Source of the DNA: CAYSLC01 sp964431545
Lineage (GTDB): Bacteria; Desulfobacterota; Desulfobacteria; Desulfobacterales; JAABSP01
Direction: 5' to 3'
Assembly: GCA_964431545.1 (NCBI GenBank)
Contig: CAYSLC010000012.1
Location: 1-51,642 of the forward strand
Length of the DNA: 51,642 bases
Shown: positions 17,162 to 25,799 of the stretch, one piece after another
How the letters are laid out: every line of letters starts with the position of its first letter
How positions within the stretch are numbered: the first letter of the stretch is position 1
Position numbers and translations under genes: made by a program
Notes under the pieces: generated by a model
The model's input: the letters and a program-made list of their open reading frames with translations, nothing else
Databases searched by the model: none
What the model was told of the DNA's origin: nothing

Positions 17162-20100
17162 GCTCACCCCCGACGGCGGCAAACGGATGGCTCCCCGGTC
17201 CTCCCTGGTCGCGGTCGTTTCCATGCTGCTCCTCTTCTGCGTGGGGATCATCATCTACAACGTCGATCGGGTCAACCGGGGGATGCACCGGCGGCTGAAC
17301 ACCGCCCTCCGGATGGCGGAGTTGACCCTCCCCCCGGCCATGTGGCAGTTCAACTACGACTATCTCAACAACTTCATCGGCTCCCTGTTCCTCGATGAGC
17401 GCATGATCTACGCCCGGATCCTGGCGGACGGGGAGACGGTGGTGACCCGGACCCGGCCCCCCTTCCAGGGGCGGGTTTTTCCGTTCTTTTCCGCGTCGAC
17501 CCGCTTCGAGACCGGGGTGGCCGACATCGTCTACGGGGGACGCCCCATCGGATCGATCCAGCTCGCCCTGAGCCGGGAGGGCATCTACCGGGAGCTGATC
17601 CTCAACACCGCCGGAGCCCTGGTGCTGATGGCCTCCATCCTCCTGATCATCGGGTTTTACTATGTCCGCCTGAAGGAGTCGGAGAAGAAGTACCGCTCCC
17701 TCTACGACAACGCCGTGGAGGGGATCTTCCAGATGACGCCGGCGGGACGGATCACCAGCGGCAACCCCTCAATGGCCCGCCTTCTGGGGTTCGACACCGC
17801 CGGCGAGATGGTGGCGGAGGTCTCCCGGATGGGGGGGCGGCTCTTTGTGAAGGCCGAGGATTGGGAGCGGATGATCGGGCTTTTGGAGGAGAAGGGGCGG
17901 GTGGCGGGGTTCGAGAGCCGGATCCGCCGCCGGGACGGCCGCGTGATCTGGGCCTCCTTCTCCCTCCAGGCCGTGGGAGGCCCAAACCGGTCCGTCCAGT
18001 GGTACGAAGGGGTGTTGACCGATATCACCGAGCGCAAGGAGAAGGAGGCGGCCGAGACCGCCCGGGAGGCGGCCGAGGCGTCGGCCAGGGCCAAAAGCGA
18101 GTTCCTGGCCAACATGAGCCATGAGATCCGGACCCCCATGAACGCCATCATGGGGCTCACCGACCTCGCCCTGAAGACCCGGCTCGACGAGCGGCAGCGG
18201 GACTATCTCGGCAAAATCTGGTCCTCGGCCCGGATGCTTCTGGGGATCATTAACGACATCCTCGATTTTTCCAAGATCGAGGCGGGGAAGATGACCCTGG
18301 AAGCGGTGGCTTTCGACCTCCGCGAGGTGGTGGACAATCTGTCGGACATGTTCGCCGGCAAGGCGGCCGAACGGCGCATCGAACTGATCCTCGCCGTCCA
18401 CCCGGACCTCCCGAACCAGCTCGTGGGCGACCCCCTCCGCCTGGGGCAGGTCCTGATCAATCTCACCAGCAACGCCATCAAATTCACCGAAAGGGGGGAA
18501 GTGGTGGTCCGGGTCGATCCCGAAGGGGCCGAGCCCGGCGCCGTGACCCTCCGCTTCACCGTCCAGGACACGGGGATCGGCATCGATGAGACCCATCTGC
18601 CCAATCTTTTCATCTCCTTCTCCCAGGCCGACGGCTCCACCACCCGGAAATACGGCGGGACCGGGCTGGGGCTGGCCATCTCCAAACGGCTGGTGGAGAT
18701 GATGGACGGGACCATTCGGGCCCAAAGCGTTCCGGGGCGGGGGAGTACCTTCATCTTCACGGCCCGGTTCGGCCTCTCCGAGAGCCTTCGGGAGCCGAGT
18801 CCCACCGCCCTTCGGACCTTTTCGGGGATGCGGGTCCTCCTGGTGGACGGCCACGAGACCTCCCGCATGATCCTGGCCCAGGCCCTGGCCGGCCTCTCCC
18901 TCCGGGTGGAGGTCTCCGACCATGGACCGGCGGCCGTCTCCCGCCTGGAAGAGGCGAACCCCCCGTTCGATCTGGCGGTGATGGACTGGCGGGTGCCGGG
19001 GGTGGACACCCTCCAGGATCTGCGGACCATCCGGAGCCGCCCCGCATGCGCGGACATCCCGGTGGTTCTGGTCACCACCTTTCGGCGGGAGGAGGAGATG
19101 GTCCAGGCCCGGGAGGCCGGGGCCACCGCCTTTCTCATCAAGCCCGTGAAGCAGTCGGCGCTCTTCGACACCCTCATGGAGCTGTTCGGTGGAACCGGAA
19201 ACGGCGGAAACGTCTCGCCGGTCCGTGTCCGGCTTCCCGTCCCGCCGAAGGCGAACGGGCTCCGGGGCGCCCGGATTCTGGTGGTGGAGGACAACCGGAT
19301 CAACCAGCAGGTGGCCACCGAGATCCTCCAGGGGGCCGGGCTCAAGGTCGACATCGCCGGCAACGGCCAGGAGGCGATCGCCGCCGTGGTGGGCCGCCTC
19401 CAGGCGGAGGGGGGGCGGTACGACGCCGTGCTGATGGACATCCAGATGCCGGTGATGGACGGGTTCACCGCCACCGGAGAGATCCGGAAAGCCGACCCCG
19501 GCCTGGGGGAGCTGCCCATCATCGCCATGACCGCCCATGCCATGAGGGGGGACCGGGAGAGGTGCATGGCCGCCGGCATGAACGACTACATCACCAAACC
19601 CATCGATACGGAACAGCTCTTCGCCACCCTGGCCCGGTGGATCCCCGACGGCCGTGCCTCCCGGGAGCCGGCCGGGGATATCTCGGACGGGCGACGGCCC
19701 CCTTCCCCGTCCGAGGTCCATCGGCCCGGGGTCGACTCCGCCTCGGCCCTGAAGCGCCTGCGGGGGAACGGTCGCCTGCTCGACCGGCTGATCCGGGGGT
19801 TCTGTGAAGATTTTCGAACCGCCGCCGACGAGGTCGAACAGGCCCTCGACCAGGGGGATACCGACACCGCCCGCCGGGTGGTCCACACCGTCAAGGGGGT
19901 GGCCGGCAATCTTTCCGCCTTCACCGCCATGGAGGCGGCCCTGGATCTGGAGACGGCCGTACGGGACGGGGAGACCGAGCGATGGCCCGGATGTCTGGCC
20001 CGGTTCCGGGCGGCCATGGAGGAGGTCGCCGGGTGCGCATCGGCGCCGTCGAACGGCGGCGATTCCGGCGGACCCGCCTCTCCGGAAACGGCCTCCCCCC

Positions 20101-20300
20101 CGACCCTGGGGGAACTCGAGGGCCTGATCCGGAAGAACAGCCCCCGGGCCCAGGACTACTTCAACGCCCTCCGCCACCAGCTCGACGCCCGGGGGTTCGT
20201 CGCCGAGACCGACACGCTGGCCGAGACCCTCGCCCGGTTCGACTTCAAGGGGGCGAGAAAGGTGGTGGCGGACCTCTCGCGGTTGATGAACGGCGGCTGA
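17148..20300 (+). CDS. Membrane hybrid sensor histidine kinase (PAS-HisKA-HATPase-REC-REC-HPt)
   Basis: A 1,050-residue hybrid kinase. Order: transmembrane helix about 19-37, periplasmic sensor about 38-150, second helix about 151-171, PAS about 178-295, HisKA with phospho-acceptor H325 in SHEIRTP, HATPase with N, DTGIGI and GTGLGLAI boxes, receiver 1 with acceptor D613, receiver 2 with D764 (LMDIQMP), and an HPt domain with H913 (HTVKG). Receiver 1 has VDG where an acidic pair is usual, so its metal site may be weak. All modules for a BarA-type His-Asp-His relay are there; the output regulator is not adjacent. It overlaps the second binding protein by 14 bases. The periplasmic loop is a natural docking place for the two binding proteins (inference). 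Confidence 0.92.
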   Translation: MARARLTPDGGKRMAPRSSLVAVVSMLLLFCVGIIIYNVDRVNRGMHRRLNTALRMAELTLPPAMWQFNYDYLNNFIGSLFLDERMIYARILADGETVVTRTRPPFQGRVFPFFSASTRFETGVADIVYGGRPIGSIQLALSREGIYRELILNTAGALVLMASILLIIGFYYVRLKESEKKYRSLYDNAVEGIFQMTPAGRITSGNPSMARLLGFDTAGEMVAEVSRMGGRLFVKAEDWERMIGLLEEKGRVAGFESRIRRRDGRVIWASFSLQAVGGPNRSVQWYEGVLTDITERKEKEAAETAREAAEASARAKSEFLANMSHEIRTPMNAIMGLTDLALKTRLDERQRDYLGKIWSSARMLLGIINDILDFSKIEAGKMTLEAVAFDLREVVDNLSDMFAGKAAERRIELILAVHPDLPNQLVGDPLRLGQVLINLTSNAIKFTERGEVVVRVDPEGAEPGAVTLRFTVQDTGIGIDETHLPNLFISFSQADGSTTRKYGGTGLGLAISKRLVEMMDGTIRAQSVPGRGSTFIFTARFGLSESLREPSPTALRTFSGMRVLLVDGHETSRMILAQALAGLSLRVEVSDHGPAAVSRLEEANPPFDLAVMDWRVPGVDTLQDLRTIRSRPACADIPVVLVTTFRREEEMVQAREAGATAFLIKPVKQSALFDTLMELFGGTGNGGNVSPVRVRLPVPPKANGLRGARILVVEDNRINQQVATEILQGAGLKVDIAGNGQEAIAAVVGRLQAEGGRYDAVLMDIQMPVMDGFTATGEIRKADPGLGELPIIAMTAHAMRGDRERCMAAGMNDYITKPIDTEQLFATLARWIPDGRASREPAGDISDGRRPPSPSEVHRPGVDSASALKRLRGNGRLLDRLIRGFCEDFRTAADEVEQALDQGDTDTARRVVHTVKGVAGNLSAFTAMEAALDLETAVRDGETERWPGCLARFRAAMEEVAGCASAPSNGGDSGGPASPETASPPTLGELEGLIRKNSPRAQDYFNALRHQLDARGFVAETDTLAETLARFDFKGARKVVADLSRLMNGG

Positions 20301-20434
20301 CCGCCGACCGGCCCCGCCGCGCCCCCTCGATTCCCCCGCCTTTCTCCGCGTCCCGAAAAATAGGGTATCATCCTGGAAACTATAAAGGTATTACCCCATT
20401 CCATTTTCTCCCCTTCCTCTCATAATAGACAGAT

Positions 20435-21394
20435 ATGAACGGTCGACGGAAAGCAAAGGGATGGATCGAGAAGGGACGGATCGGATGGCCCCGGCGGCTT
20501 TGGGGCGCGGCGGCGGTCCTCTGCCTGGGGGCCTTCCTGATCATCGGGACCCTCCCGGACGCCCGGGGGGCGGAGGAAGGCGGTAGCCTCACCTTCTCCA
20601 TGGGAGGGCGGTGGCGTTTGACGGTGAGTCCGGGCCCCCCGCTCTATGATCCCTATATCGCCGACCCCTTGCGGCCCTGCTTCGCCCTGACCAAGATGGA
20701 GATCCTCGACACCACCATTCCGGAGACCGGAGAGAACCGCTACGGCTTCCGCATGGGGGGACGGTACGGCCTGCTCCGGCTCCATCCAAAGGGAGATCCC
20801 GACGCCGGGTTCCAACTCGATCTCCGGGGCGCCTTCGTGGGATATTTCGATCCCGACAACAGCGCCGACAACATCGGATGGGATGGGATCTACGGCCTCA
20901 ATCTATCCTGGACCACCGGGGGAAGCGTCGCCCTGAAACTCGCCATGGAGCACGATTCCAGCCATGTGGGGGATGAGTACATGGAGCGTACCGGACGGTC
21001 GCGGATCAACTATACCCGGGAGGACTGGGTCCTCGGCGCCAGCTTCCGTCCGGCGGAGATCCTGCGTCTGTACGGGGAGTGCGGATACGGCTATGACCTT
21101 CGGAACACGGCGGTTCAGGAGCCGTGGCGGGTCAAGGGGGGCGTTGAACTGGAGGACCCGGATCGTTTCTGGGGCGGCCGGGCCGGCTATTACGCCGCCG
21201 TGGACATCGGCGCCACCGAGGAGCGGGACTGGGAGGCGGACGTCACCGTCCAGACGGGATTCGTCCTGCCGGCCCGCCGGGTGTTCCGGACCTATCGGCT
21301 CGGAGTGGAGTATCGCGACGGCCGGGCCCTCATCGGGGAGTTTTTCCTCCAAGATGAATCCTACTGGGCCTTTGGATTGTGGATGGACCTTTGA
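20435..21394 (+). CDS. DUF1207-like outer-membrane beta-barrel protein
   Basis: A 319-residue protein with an N-terminal hydrophobic export signal (about residues 20-46, ending ...ARGAEE). The rest alternates polar and hydrophobic residues as in beta strands, is rich in Gly/Tyr/Trp, and ends in an aromatic-rich strand (WAFGLWMDL), as outer-membrane barrels do. The central HDSSHVGDEY motif recalls DUF1207 family proteins. No enzymatic function is known. The start lacks a good ribosome site, so the exact N-terminus is uncertain. It is 134 bases after the kinase and 53 before the LpxR-like gene; all are on the same strand. Confidence 0.7.
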   Translation: MNGRRKAKGWIEKGRIGWPRRLWGAAAVLCLGAFLIIGTLPDARGAEEGGSLTFSMGGRWRLTVSPGPPLYDPYIADPLRPCFALTKMEILDTTIPETGENRYGFRMGGRYGLLRLHPKGDPDAGFQLDLRGAFVGYFDPDNSADNIGWDGIYGLNLSWTTGGSVALKLAMEHDSSHVGDEYMERTGRSRINYTREDWVLGASFRPAEILRLYGECGYGYDLRNTAVQEPWRVKGGVELEDPDRFWGGRAGYYAAVDIGATEERDWEADVTVQTGFVLPARRVFRTYRLGVEYRDGRALIGEFFLQDESYWAFGLWMDL

Positions 21395-21447
21395 AAACCG
21401 GGGCGGCATGGAAAGCCCTTCCCCACCACCGAAATGGAGAAGATTCG

Positions 21448-22509
21448 ATGAAATCGACCCTCACCGTTCTGTTGACACCGATCCTGGCTGTTTTTCTCTC
21501 GGCTTTCCTCCCCGGATCGACGACGGCCCTTGCGGCGTCCCATGACGCCGACAATTTCCGGACACTGACCCTCTACCTGGAGAACGACTATTTCGCCGGC
21601 ACCGACAAGAACTACAGCAACGCCGTCAAATTGACGTGGATCTCCGAGGATCTGACCGAATACGGAGCGGGTGCCCGATCTCCCGGGTGGGCCGTTCCCC
21701 TGTTCAAGGCGGTCCCTTTCGGCAATCGGCCCGGATATCAGCACAACATCGCGGTCTCCCTGGGCCAGAACATCTACACCCCCGACAACACCGACGCCGA
21801 AACCCTGGTGGCGGACGACCGGCCCTATGCGGGATTGACCTATGCCGCGCTGGCCCTTCACAACAAAAACCGGGTCCACCTCGACACCATGGAGCTGACG
21901 CTGGGGATCGTCGGCCCGTCCTCCCTGGCCGAGGACACCCAGAAGGCGTTCCACGACCTCATCGGTTCCGACAAGCCCCAGGGATGGGATCACCAGTTGA
22001 AGGACGAGTTCGTCGCCGCCCTGACCTGGCAGCACAACTGGCGGGCCCTGGTCCGCGCGCCGGCGGACGGGTTCGGATTCGATCTCATCCCCCACGTCGG
22101 CGCGACAGCCGGAAACATCGCCGTCTTTGTCAACGCCGGGGCGGAATACCGCGTGGGGTATAATCTCCCCGATGATTTCGGAGATTCCCTCATCCGGCCC
22201 GGGGGGAACGTGGCGGCGCCGGCGGCGGATACGGACCTCCGGCTCGGCGGCCGATCCGACTTCGGGATCTACGTCTTCGTCCGGGGGGAAGGCCGGGCCG
22301 TGGCCCGGAACCTCTTTTTGGACGGCAACACCTGGGAGGACAGCCACAGCGTCGACAAAGAACCGCTGGTTGGGGACCTCTCCGCCGGCCTTTCCGTCGT
22401 GTATGACCGGTTCAAACTGACCTACACCCATGTCTACCGCACCGAAGCGTTCGAGGAGCAGGACGGCGGCCAGACCTTTGGATCGGTCTCCCTGTCCTAT
22501 ACCTATTGA
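21448..22509 (+). CDS. LpxR family (DUF2219) lipid A deacylase-like outer-membrane protein
   Basis: A 353-residue protein with a signal peptide (about 1-30) and a beta-barrel pattern ending in SLSYTY. It matches the LpxR/DUF2219 family: LYLENDYFAGTDKNYSNAVKL near the N-terminus holds the Asn-Asp pair, followed by a GQNIYTPDN block, DDRPYAGLTY, LGIVGPSS and a conserved His in KAFHDLIGS. LpxR removes the 3'-acyloxyacyl chain from lipid A in the outer membrane, with Ca2+. Activity here is inferred from the family. The ATG at 21448 has GGAG before it; the frame continues upstream but over the end of the DUF1207 gene. Confidence 0.82.
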   Translation: MKSTLTVLLTPILAVFLSAFLPGSTTALAASHDADNFRTLTLYLENDYFAGTDKNYSNAVKLTWISEDLTEYGAGARSPGWAVPLFKAVPFGNRPGYQHNIAVSLGQNIYTPDNTDAETLVADDRPYAGLTYAALALHNKNRVHLDTMELTLGIVGPSSLAEDTQKAFHDLIGSDKPQGWDHQLKDEFVAALTWQHNWRALVRAPADGFGFDLIPHVGATAGNIAVFVNAGAEYRVGYNLPDDFGDSLIRPGGNVAAPAADTDLRLGGRSDFGIYVFVRGEGRAVARNLFLDGNTWEDSHSVDKEPLVGDLSAGLSVVYDRFKLTYTHVYRTEAFEEQDGGQTFGSVSLSYTY

Positions 22510-22535
22510 CGCGGTTGCGGCACCGATGGCCGTTC

Positions 22536-22564
22536 TTGCGATCCTGGAAAAATACCGGTAGGAT
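22536..22564 (+). promoter_or_regulatory. Candidate sigma-70 promoter of the triple-BON gene
   Basis: TTGCGA (22536-22541), 17 bases, TAGGAT (22559-22564), about 73 bases before the start codon. Confidence 0.45.
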
Positions 22565-22636
22565 AGTGGCGGCGGAACCGCAAGGCGAGGGTATGTTTAC
22601 TGTTTCATGAATCCAAGACAAGGAGGGGGAAAAGCG

Positions 22637-23452
22637 ATGAAATCGATGGTCGTTTGGATCGTGGCGGCGGTGGTCCTTACCGTCGGCCCCGCGGGCGTCC
22701 GGGCCGAGATTGCAGGGGAGGAGGGTTCCGACCTGTGGATCGAATCGAAGATCATGACCACCTACACCCTCAACGAACACCTGAGCCCGTTTGAGCTGGA
22801 TGTGGCGGTCGAGGGGGGCGTGGTGCGGCTCACCGGAGAGGTGGAATCGGACCTGCACCGGGAACTCGCCGAACAGATCGCCCTCGGCGTGAAAGGCGCG
22901 CGGCGGGTGGAGAACGAGATCCGGGTCGGGGATGAGCCGGCACGGTCCAAGGAGGAGTCGGAGTTCCTGCGGACGGTGAAGGACGCGACCCTGACCGCCC
23001 GGGTCAAGTCGAACCTCCTGTGGAACCGGAACACGGACGGACTGGACATCGACGTGGACACCGACGATGGGGTGGTGACCCTCACCGGCGTCGTTGCGTC
23101 GGATCTCAAGCGGCAGTTGGTGCTCCAGATCGCCAAAAACACCAACGGCGTGCGCAAGGTGGAGGACCGCCTCCGGGTGTCCGCGGAGGAGAAACAGCGG
23201 ATCGAAGAGAACAGCCCCGTCGCCAAAACCCAGCGCGTCGTCTCCGACACCTGGATCACCGCCAAGGTGAAGACCATGCTGATGTTCAATAAGAACGCCG
23301 ACGGAGCCGATATCGAAGTGAGCACGCAAGAGGGGGTGGTGACCCTGAAGGGGACGGTCCTGAGCCCCGAACAGCGGGACCGGATCGTGGAAACGGTCCA
23401 GGATGTGGTCAACGTCAAAGGGGTCCGGGACCGACTGAGGGTGGCCATGTGA
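22637..23452 (+). CDS. Periplasmic protein with three BON domains
   Basis: A 271-residue exported protein. A signal peptide (about 1-23) is followed by three BON repeats at about residues 33-98, 112-182 and 203-270. Each has the pattern LDVAVEGGVVRLTG / IDVDTDDGVVTLTG / IEVSTQEGVVTLKG then a helix and a V..V.(N/D)(E/R)(I/L)RV strand. BON domains bind phospholipid or envelope surfaces, as in OsmY and BamE-linked DolP, and are often induced by osmotic or envelope stress. The ribosome site AAGGAGGGGG precedes the ATG. It may stabilise the envelope alongside the neighbouring outer-membrane proteins (inference). Confidence 0.85.
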   Translation: MKSMVVWIVAAVVLTVGPAGVRAEIAGEEGSDLWIESKIMTTYTLNEHLSPFELDVAVEGGVVRLTGEVESDLHRELAEQIALGVKGARRVENEIRVGDEPARSKEESEFLRTVKDATLTARVKSNLLWNRNTDGLDIDVDTDDGVVTLTGVVASDLKRQLVLQIAKNTNGVRKVEDRLRVSAEEKQRIEENSPVAKTQRVVSDTWITAKVKTMLMFNKNADGADIEVSTQEGVVTLKGTVLSPEQRDRIVETVQDVVNVKGVRDRLRVAM

Positions 23453-23519
23453 CGTTTTCGCCCGGAATCGGAAACTTGAACGGATAACCCATCAACCAAA
23501 GGGGAAAGGGAGGTCGATC

Positions 23520-23801
23520 ATGACGACGGAGACTGAACTCAAACAGACCATGTCGGATAAGGCCGCCGAGGCCAAATCGATGCTGGCGGAACTCAAGGCC
23601 CAGGCCGACAAGGCGCCGACGGACAGAAAGCTCCAGTACGAAAGCCGGCTGGAGGATCTCGAAGTGAAGCTGAAGATGCTGGAACGGCGGATGGCGGAGA
23701 TGGCCCGGGAGGGGGGCAAGGCGCTCGACCGGATGAAGATGCACGAGGCCGTCGACGAGATCGACGCGGCGATCCGCCAGACCGCTGCGTTGCTCCAGTG
23801 A
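23520..23801 (+). CDS. Small coiled-coil protein of unknown function
   Basis: A 93-residue, highly charged, all-helical protein. Heptad-like spacing of Leu/Met/Ala runs from about residue 15 to 65 (MLAELKAQADKA, LEDLEVKLKMLERRM), so it should form a coiled coil. No membrane segment or signal peptide. AAAGGGAGG lies just upstream of the ATG. It sits 67 bases after the BON gene and probably shares its transcript. I do not recognise a family. Confidence 0.6.
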   Translation: MTTETELKQTMSDKAAEAKSMLAELKAQADKAPTDRKLQYESRLEDLEVKLKMLERRMAEMAREGGKALDRMKMHEAVDEIDAAIRQTAALLQ

Positions 23802-23803
23802 CC

Positions 23804-23828
23804 GACACCGGATCTTCGGTCCGGTGTC
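23804..23828 (+). terminator. Hairpin between the coiled-coil gene and atpD
   Basis: GACACCGGA and TCCGGTGTC form a perfect 9-bp stem around a TCTTCGG loop, starting 3 bases after the stop codon. Only two T follow, so termination would be partial or factor-assisted. Confidence 0.5.
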
Positions 23829-23909
23829 TTAGCGGGAAACATCCGGCGTATCCGGGTCGGGGCGGCCGACAACGCCGCTTTCGACCCGCTCTTCGGGAGG
23901 TGATTCGAC

Positions 23910-25301
23910 ATGTACCAGGCACGGAATCAGAACGATCCCCGGCAGGGGCGGGTGGTCTCCATCCGGGGAAGCGTGGTGGACGCCCGATTCGAGGAGGCGC
24001 TGCCAGCCCTCTTCAACAAGCTGGTGGCCGGGGAGGACGGGGCCATCGTGATCGAAGTGATCGCCCATCTGGACGAGCACCGGGTCCGGGGCATCGGTCT
24101 CACCTCCACCCAGGGGCTGGCCCTGGACGGGCCGATCCGGGACACCGGCGGTCCCCTGACCGTCCCGGTGGGAAAGTCGCTTTTGGGGCGCGCCTTCAAT
24201 GTCTTCGGAGATCCCATCGATCAGAAACCCCCTCCGGAGGACGTCCGCCGTCGTTCCATCCACCAGTCTCCGGTGGGGCTCGACCGGCGGGCCATCGCCT
24301 CGGAGATCTTCCGGACGGGCATCAAGGTGATCGACGTCCTGGCCCCCCTGGAGCGGGGCGGCAAGGCCGGCCTCTTCGGCGGCGCCGGAGTGGGCAAGAC
24401 CGTCCTGATCATGGAGATGATCAACAACATGGTGAGCCAGCACGAGGGGGCGAGCCTCTTTTGCGGCATCGGGGAGCGGTGCCGGGAGGGGGAAGAACTC
24501 TACCGGGAGATGAAGGAGGCCGGCGTGCTGGACAGCACGGTGATGGTGTTCGGCCAGATGAACGAACCCCCCGGCGCCCGGTTCCGGGTGGGCCACGCGG
24601 CCCTGACCATGGCCGAATACTTCCGGGACGACGCGGGCCAGGATGTTTTTCTCCTCATCGACAATATCTTCCGCTTCATCCAGGCGGGCATGGAGGTCTC
24701 CGGCCTCATGGGGCAGCTCCCCAGCCGGCTGGGGTACCAGCCGACCCTGGGCACCGAACTGGCCGAGCTGGAGGAACGGATCTCCAACACCGCCTCCGGG
24801 GCCATCACGTCGGTGCAGGCCGTCTACGTGCCGGCCGACGACTTCACCGACCCCGCCGCCGTCCATACCTTCGGCCACCTTTCCGCCTCCATCGTCCTGT
24901 CCCGAAAAAAGGCGAGCGAGGGCCTCTATCCCGCGGTGGATCCCCTCCAGTCGGGCTCCAGCATGCTGGTCCCCCACATCGTGGGGGAGCGCCACTACCG
25001 TATCGCCCGGAACATCCGGAAGACCCTCTCCGACTACGAGAACCTCAAGGACATCATCGCCATGCTCGGCATGGAGGAACTCTCCCGGGACGATCAGCGT
25101 ACGGTCCACCGGGCCCGGCGCCTGGAGCGGTTTCTGACCCAGCCCTTCTTCGTCACCGAACAGTTCACCGGGCATGAAGGGCGCGTGGTCGATCTGGAGG
25201 ATGCCCTGGACGGGTGCGAGCGGATCCTGGACGATGCGTTCGCCGAGGTTCCCGAGCGGGCCGTCTACATGATCGGGGCCATCGGCGAAGCCGAGAAGTG
25301 A
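23910..25301 (+). CDS. atpD: Stand-alone F1 ATPase beta subunit of N-ATPase type
   Basis: A 463-residue F1 beta subunit. P-loop GGAGVGKT at residues 157-164, catalytic Glu in GERCREGEELY (E189), FGQMNEPPGARFRVG and the DDFTDPA motif are all present, so catalysis looks possible. Sequence style (SLFCGIGERCREGEE, GTELAELEERI, RFLTQPFF) fits the AtpD of Na+-translocating N-ATPases rather than the housekeeping enzyme. The N-ATPase operon normally begins atpD-atpC and continues through the Fo genes. Here atpD is followed by ihfA and an unrelated protease, and preceded by a hairpin. It is therefore an orphan. It could serve another F1 complex encoded elsewhere, or be a relic under selection. Confidence 0.88.
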   Translation: MYQARNQNDPRQGRVVSIRGSVVDARFEEALPALFNKLVAGEDGAIVIEVIAHLDEHRVRGIGLTSTQGLALDGPIRDTGGPLTVPVGKSLLGRAFNVFGDPIDQKPPPEDVRRRSIHQSPVGLDRRAIASEIFRTGIKVIDVLAPLERGGKAGLFGGAGVGKTVLIMEMINNMVSQHEGASLFCGIGERCREGEELYREMKEAGVLDSTVMVFGQMNEPPGARFRVGHAALTMAEYFRDDAGQDVFLLIDNIFRFIQAGMEVSGLMGQLPSRLGYQPTLGTELAELEERISNTASGAITSVQAVYVPADDFTDPAAVHTFGHLSASIVLSRKKASEGLYPAVDPLQSGSSMLVPHIVGERHYRIARNIRKTLSDYENLKDIIAMLGMEELSRDDQRTVHRARRLERFLTQPFFVTEQFTGHEGRVVDLEDALDGCERILDDAFAEVPERAVYMIGAIGEAEK

Positions 25302-25414
25302 TCCGATCCCGGGGGGGCGATCCCGCCCAGGGTCCCGGAAAACGGCCCTCCCTCCTCGATTCCCTTTCCGAAAAGAAAAATCAAAAATATTGAGTGATTG
25401 GCGCGGATTAATCC

Positions 25415-25443
25415 TTGACAAATCGAAACTCAGCCACTACACT
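25415..25443 (+). promoter_or_regulatory. Sigma-70 promoter of ihfA
   Basis: TTGACA (25415-25420), 17 bases, TACACT (25438-25443), 45 bases before the start codon, in an AT-rich stretch. A consensus -35 and optimal spacing make this one of the best promoters in the window. Confidence 0.75.
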
Positions 25444-25487
25444 GAATTCGTTCACTAACCGATTGAAAAAAAGGGATATATCGGCTC

Positions 25488-25778
25488 ATGGCACTGACAA
25501 AGATTCAGATCGTGGAAACGGTACATCGGGAACTCGGCTTCCCCAAACGGAAATGCGTCGAAACGGTCGAGATGCTTTTGGAGATCATGAAGCGGACCCT
25601 CGAACAGGGGGAGGACATCCTCATCAGCGGTTTCGGCAAGTTCCGGGTGAATGAAAAGAAGGCGCGCCGGGGCCGGAATCCCGCCACCGGCGACGACCTG
25701 ATGCTCGATCCGAGACGGGTGGTCACCTTCAAATGCTCCGGGAAGCTGCGGGAGAAGATCAACCGGAATGAAAATTGA
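25488..25778 (+). CDS. ihfA: Integration host factor, alpha subunit
   Basis: A 96-residue HU/IHF family DNA-bending protein. It opens MALTKIQIVETVHRELGFPK, has GEDILISGFGKFRV and the arm RRGRNPATGDDLML, in which the Pro intercalates into DNA, and ends in the KINRNEN helix. The N-terminal MALTK start and the length favour the IHF alpha subunit over HU. In most bacteria ihfA follows pheT; here it stands alone behind its own promoter, with a protease gene 22 bases downstream. Confidence 0.88.
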   Translation: MALTKIQIVETVHRELGFPKRKCVETVEMLLEIMKRTLEQGEDILISGFGKFRVNEKKARRGRNPATGDDLMLDPRRVVTFKCSGKLREKINRNEN

Positions 25779-25799
25779 CCGCCCCGAAAGGAGACGTCC

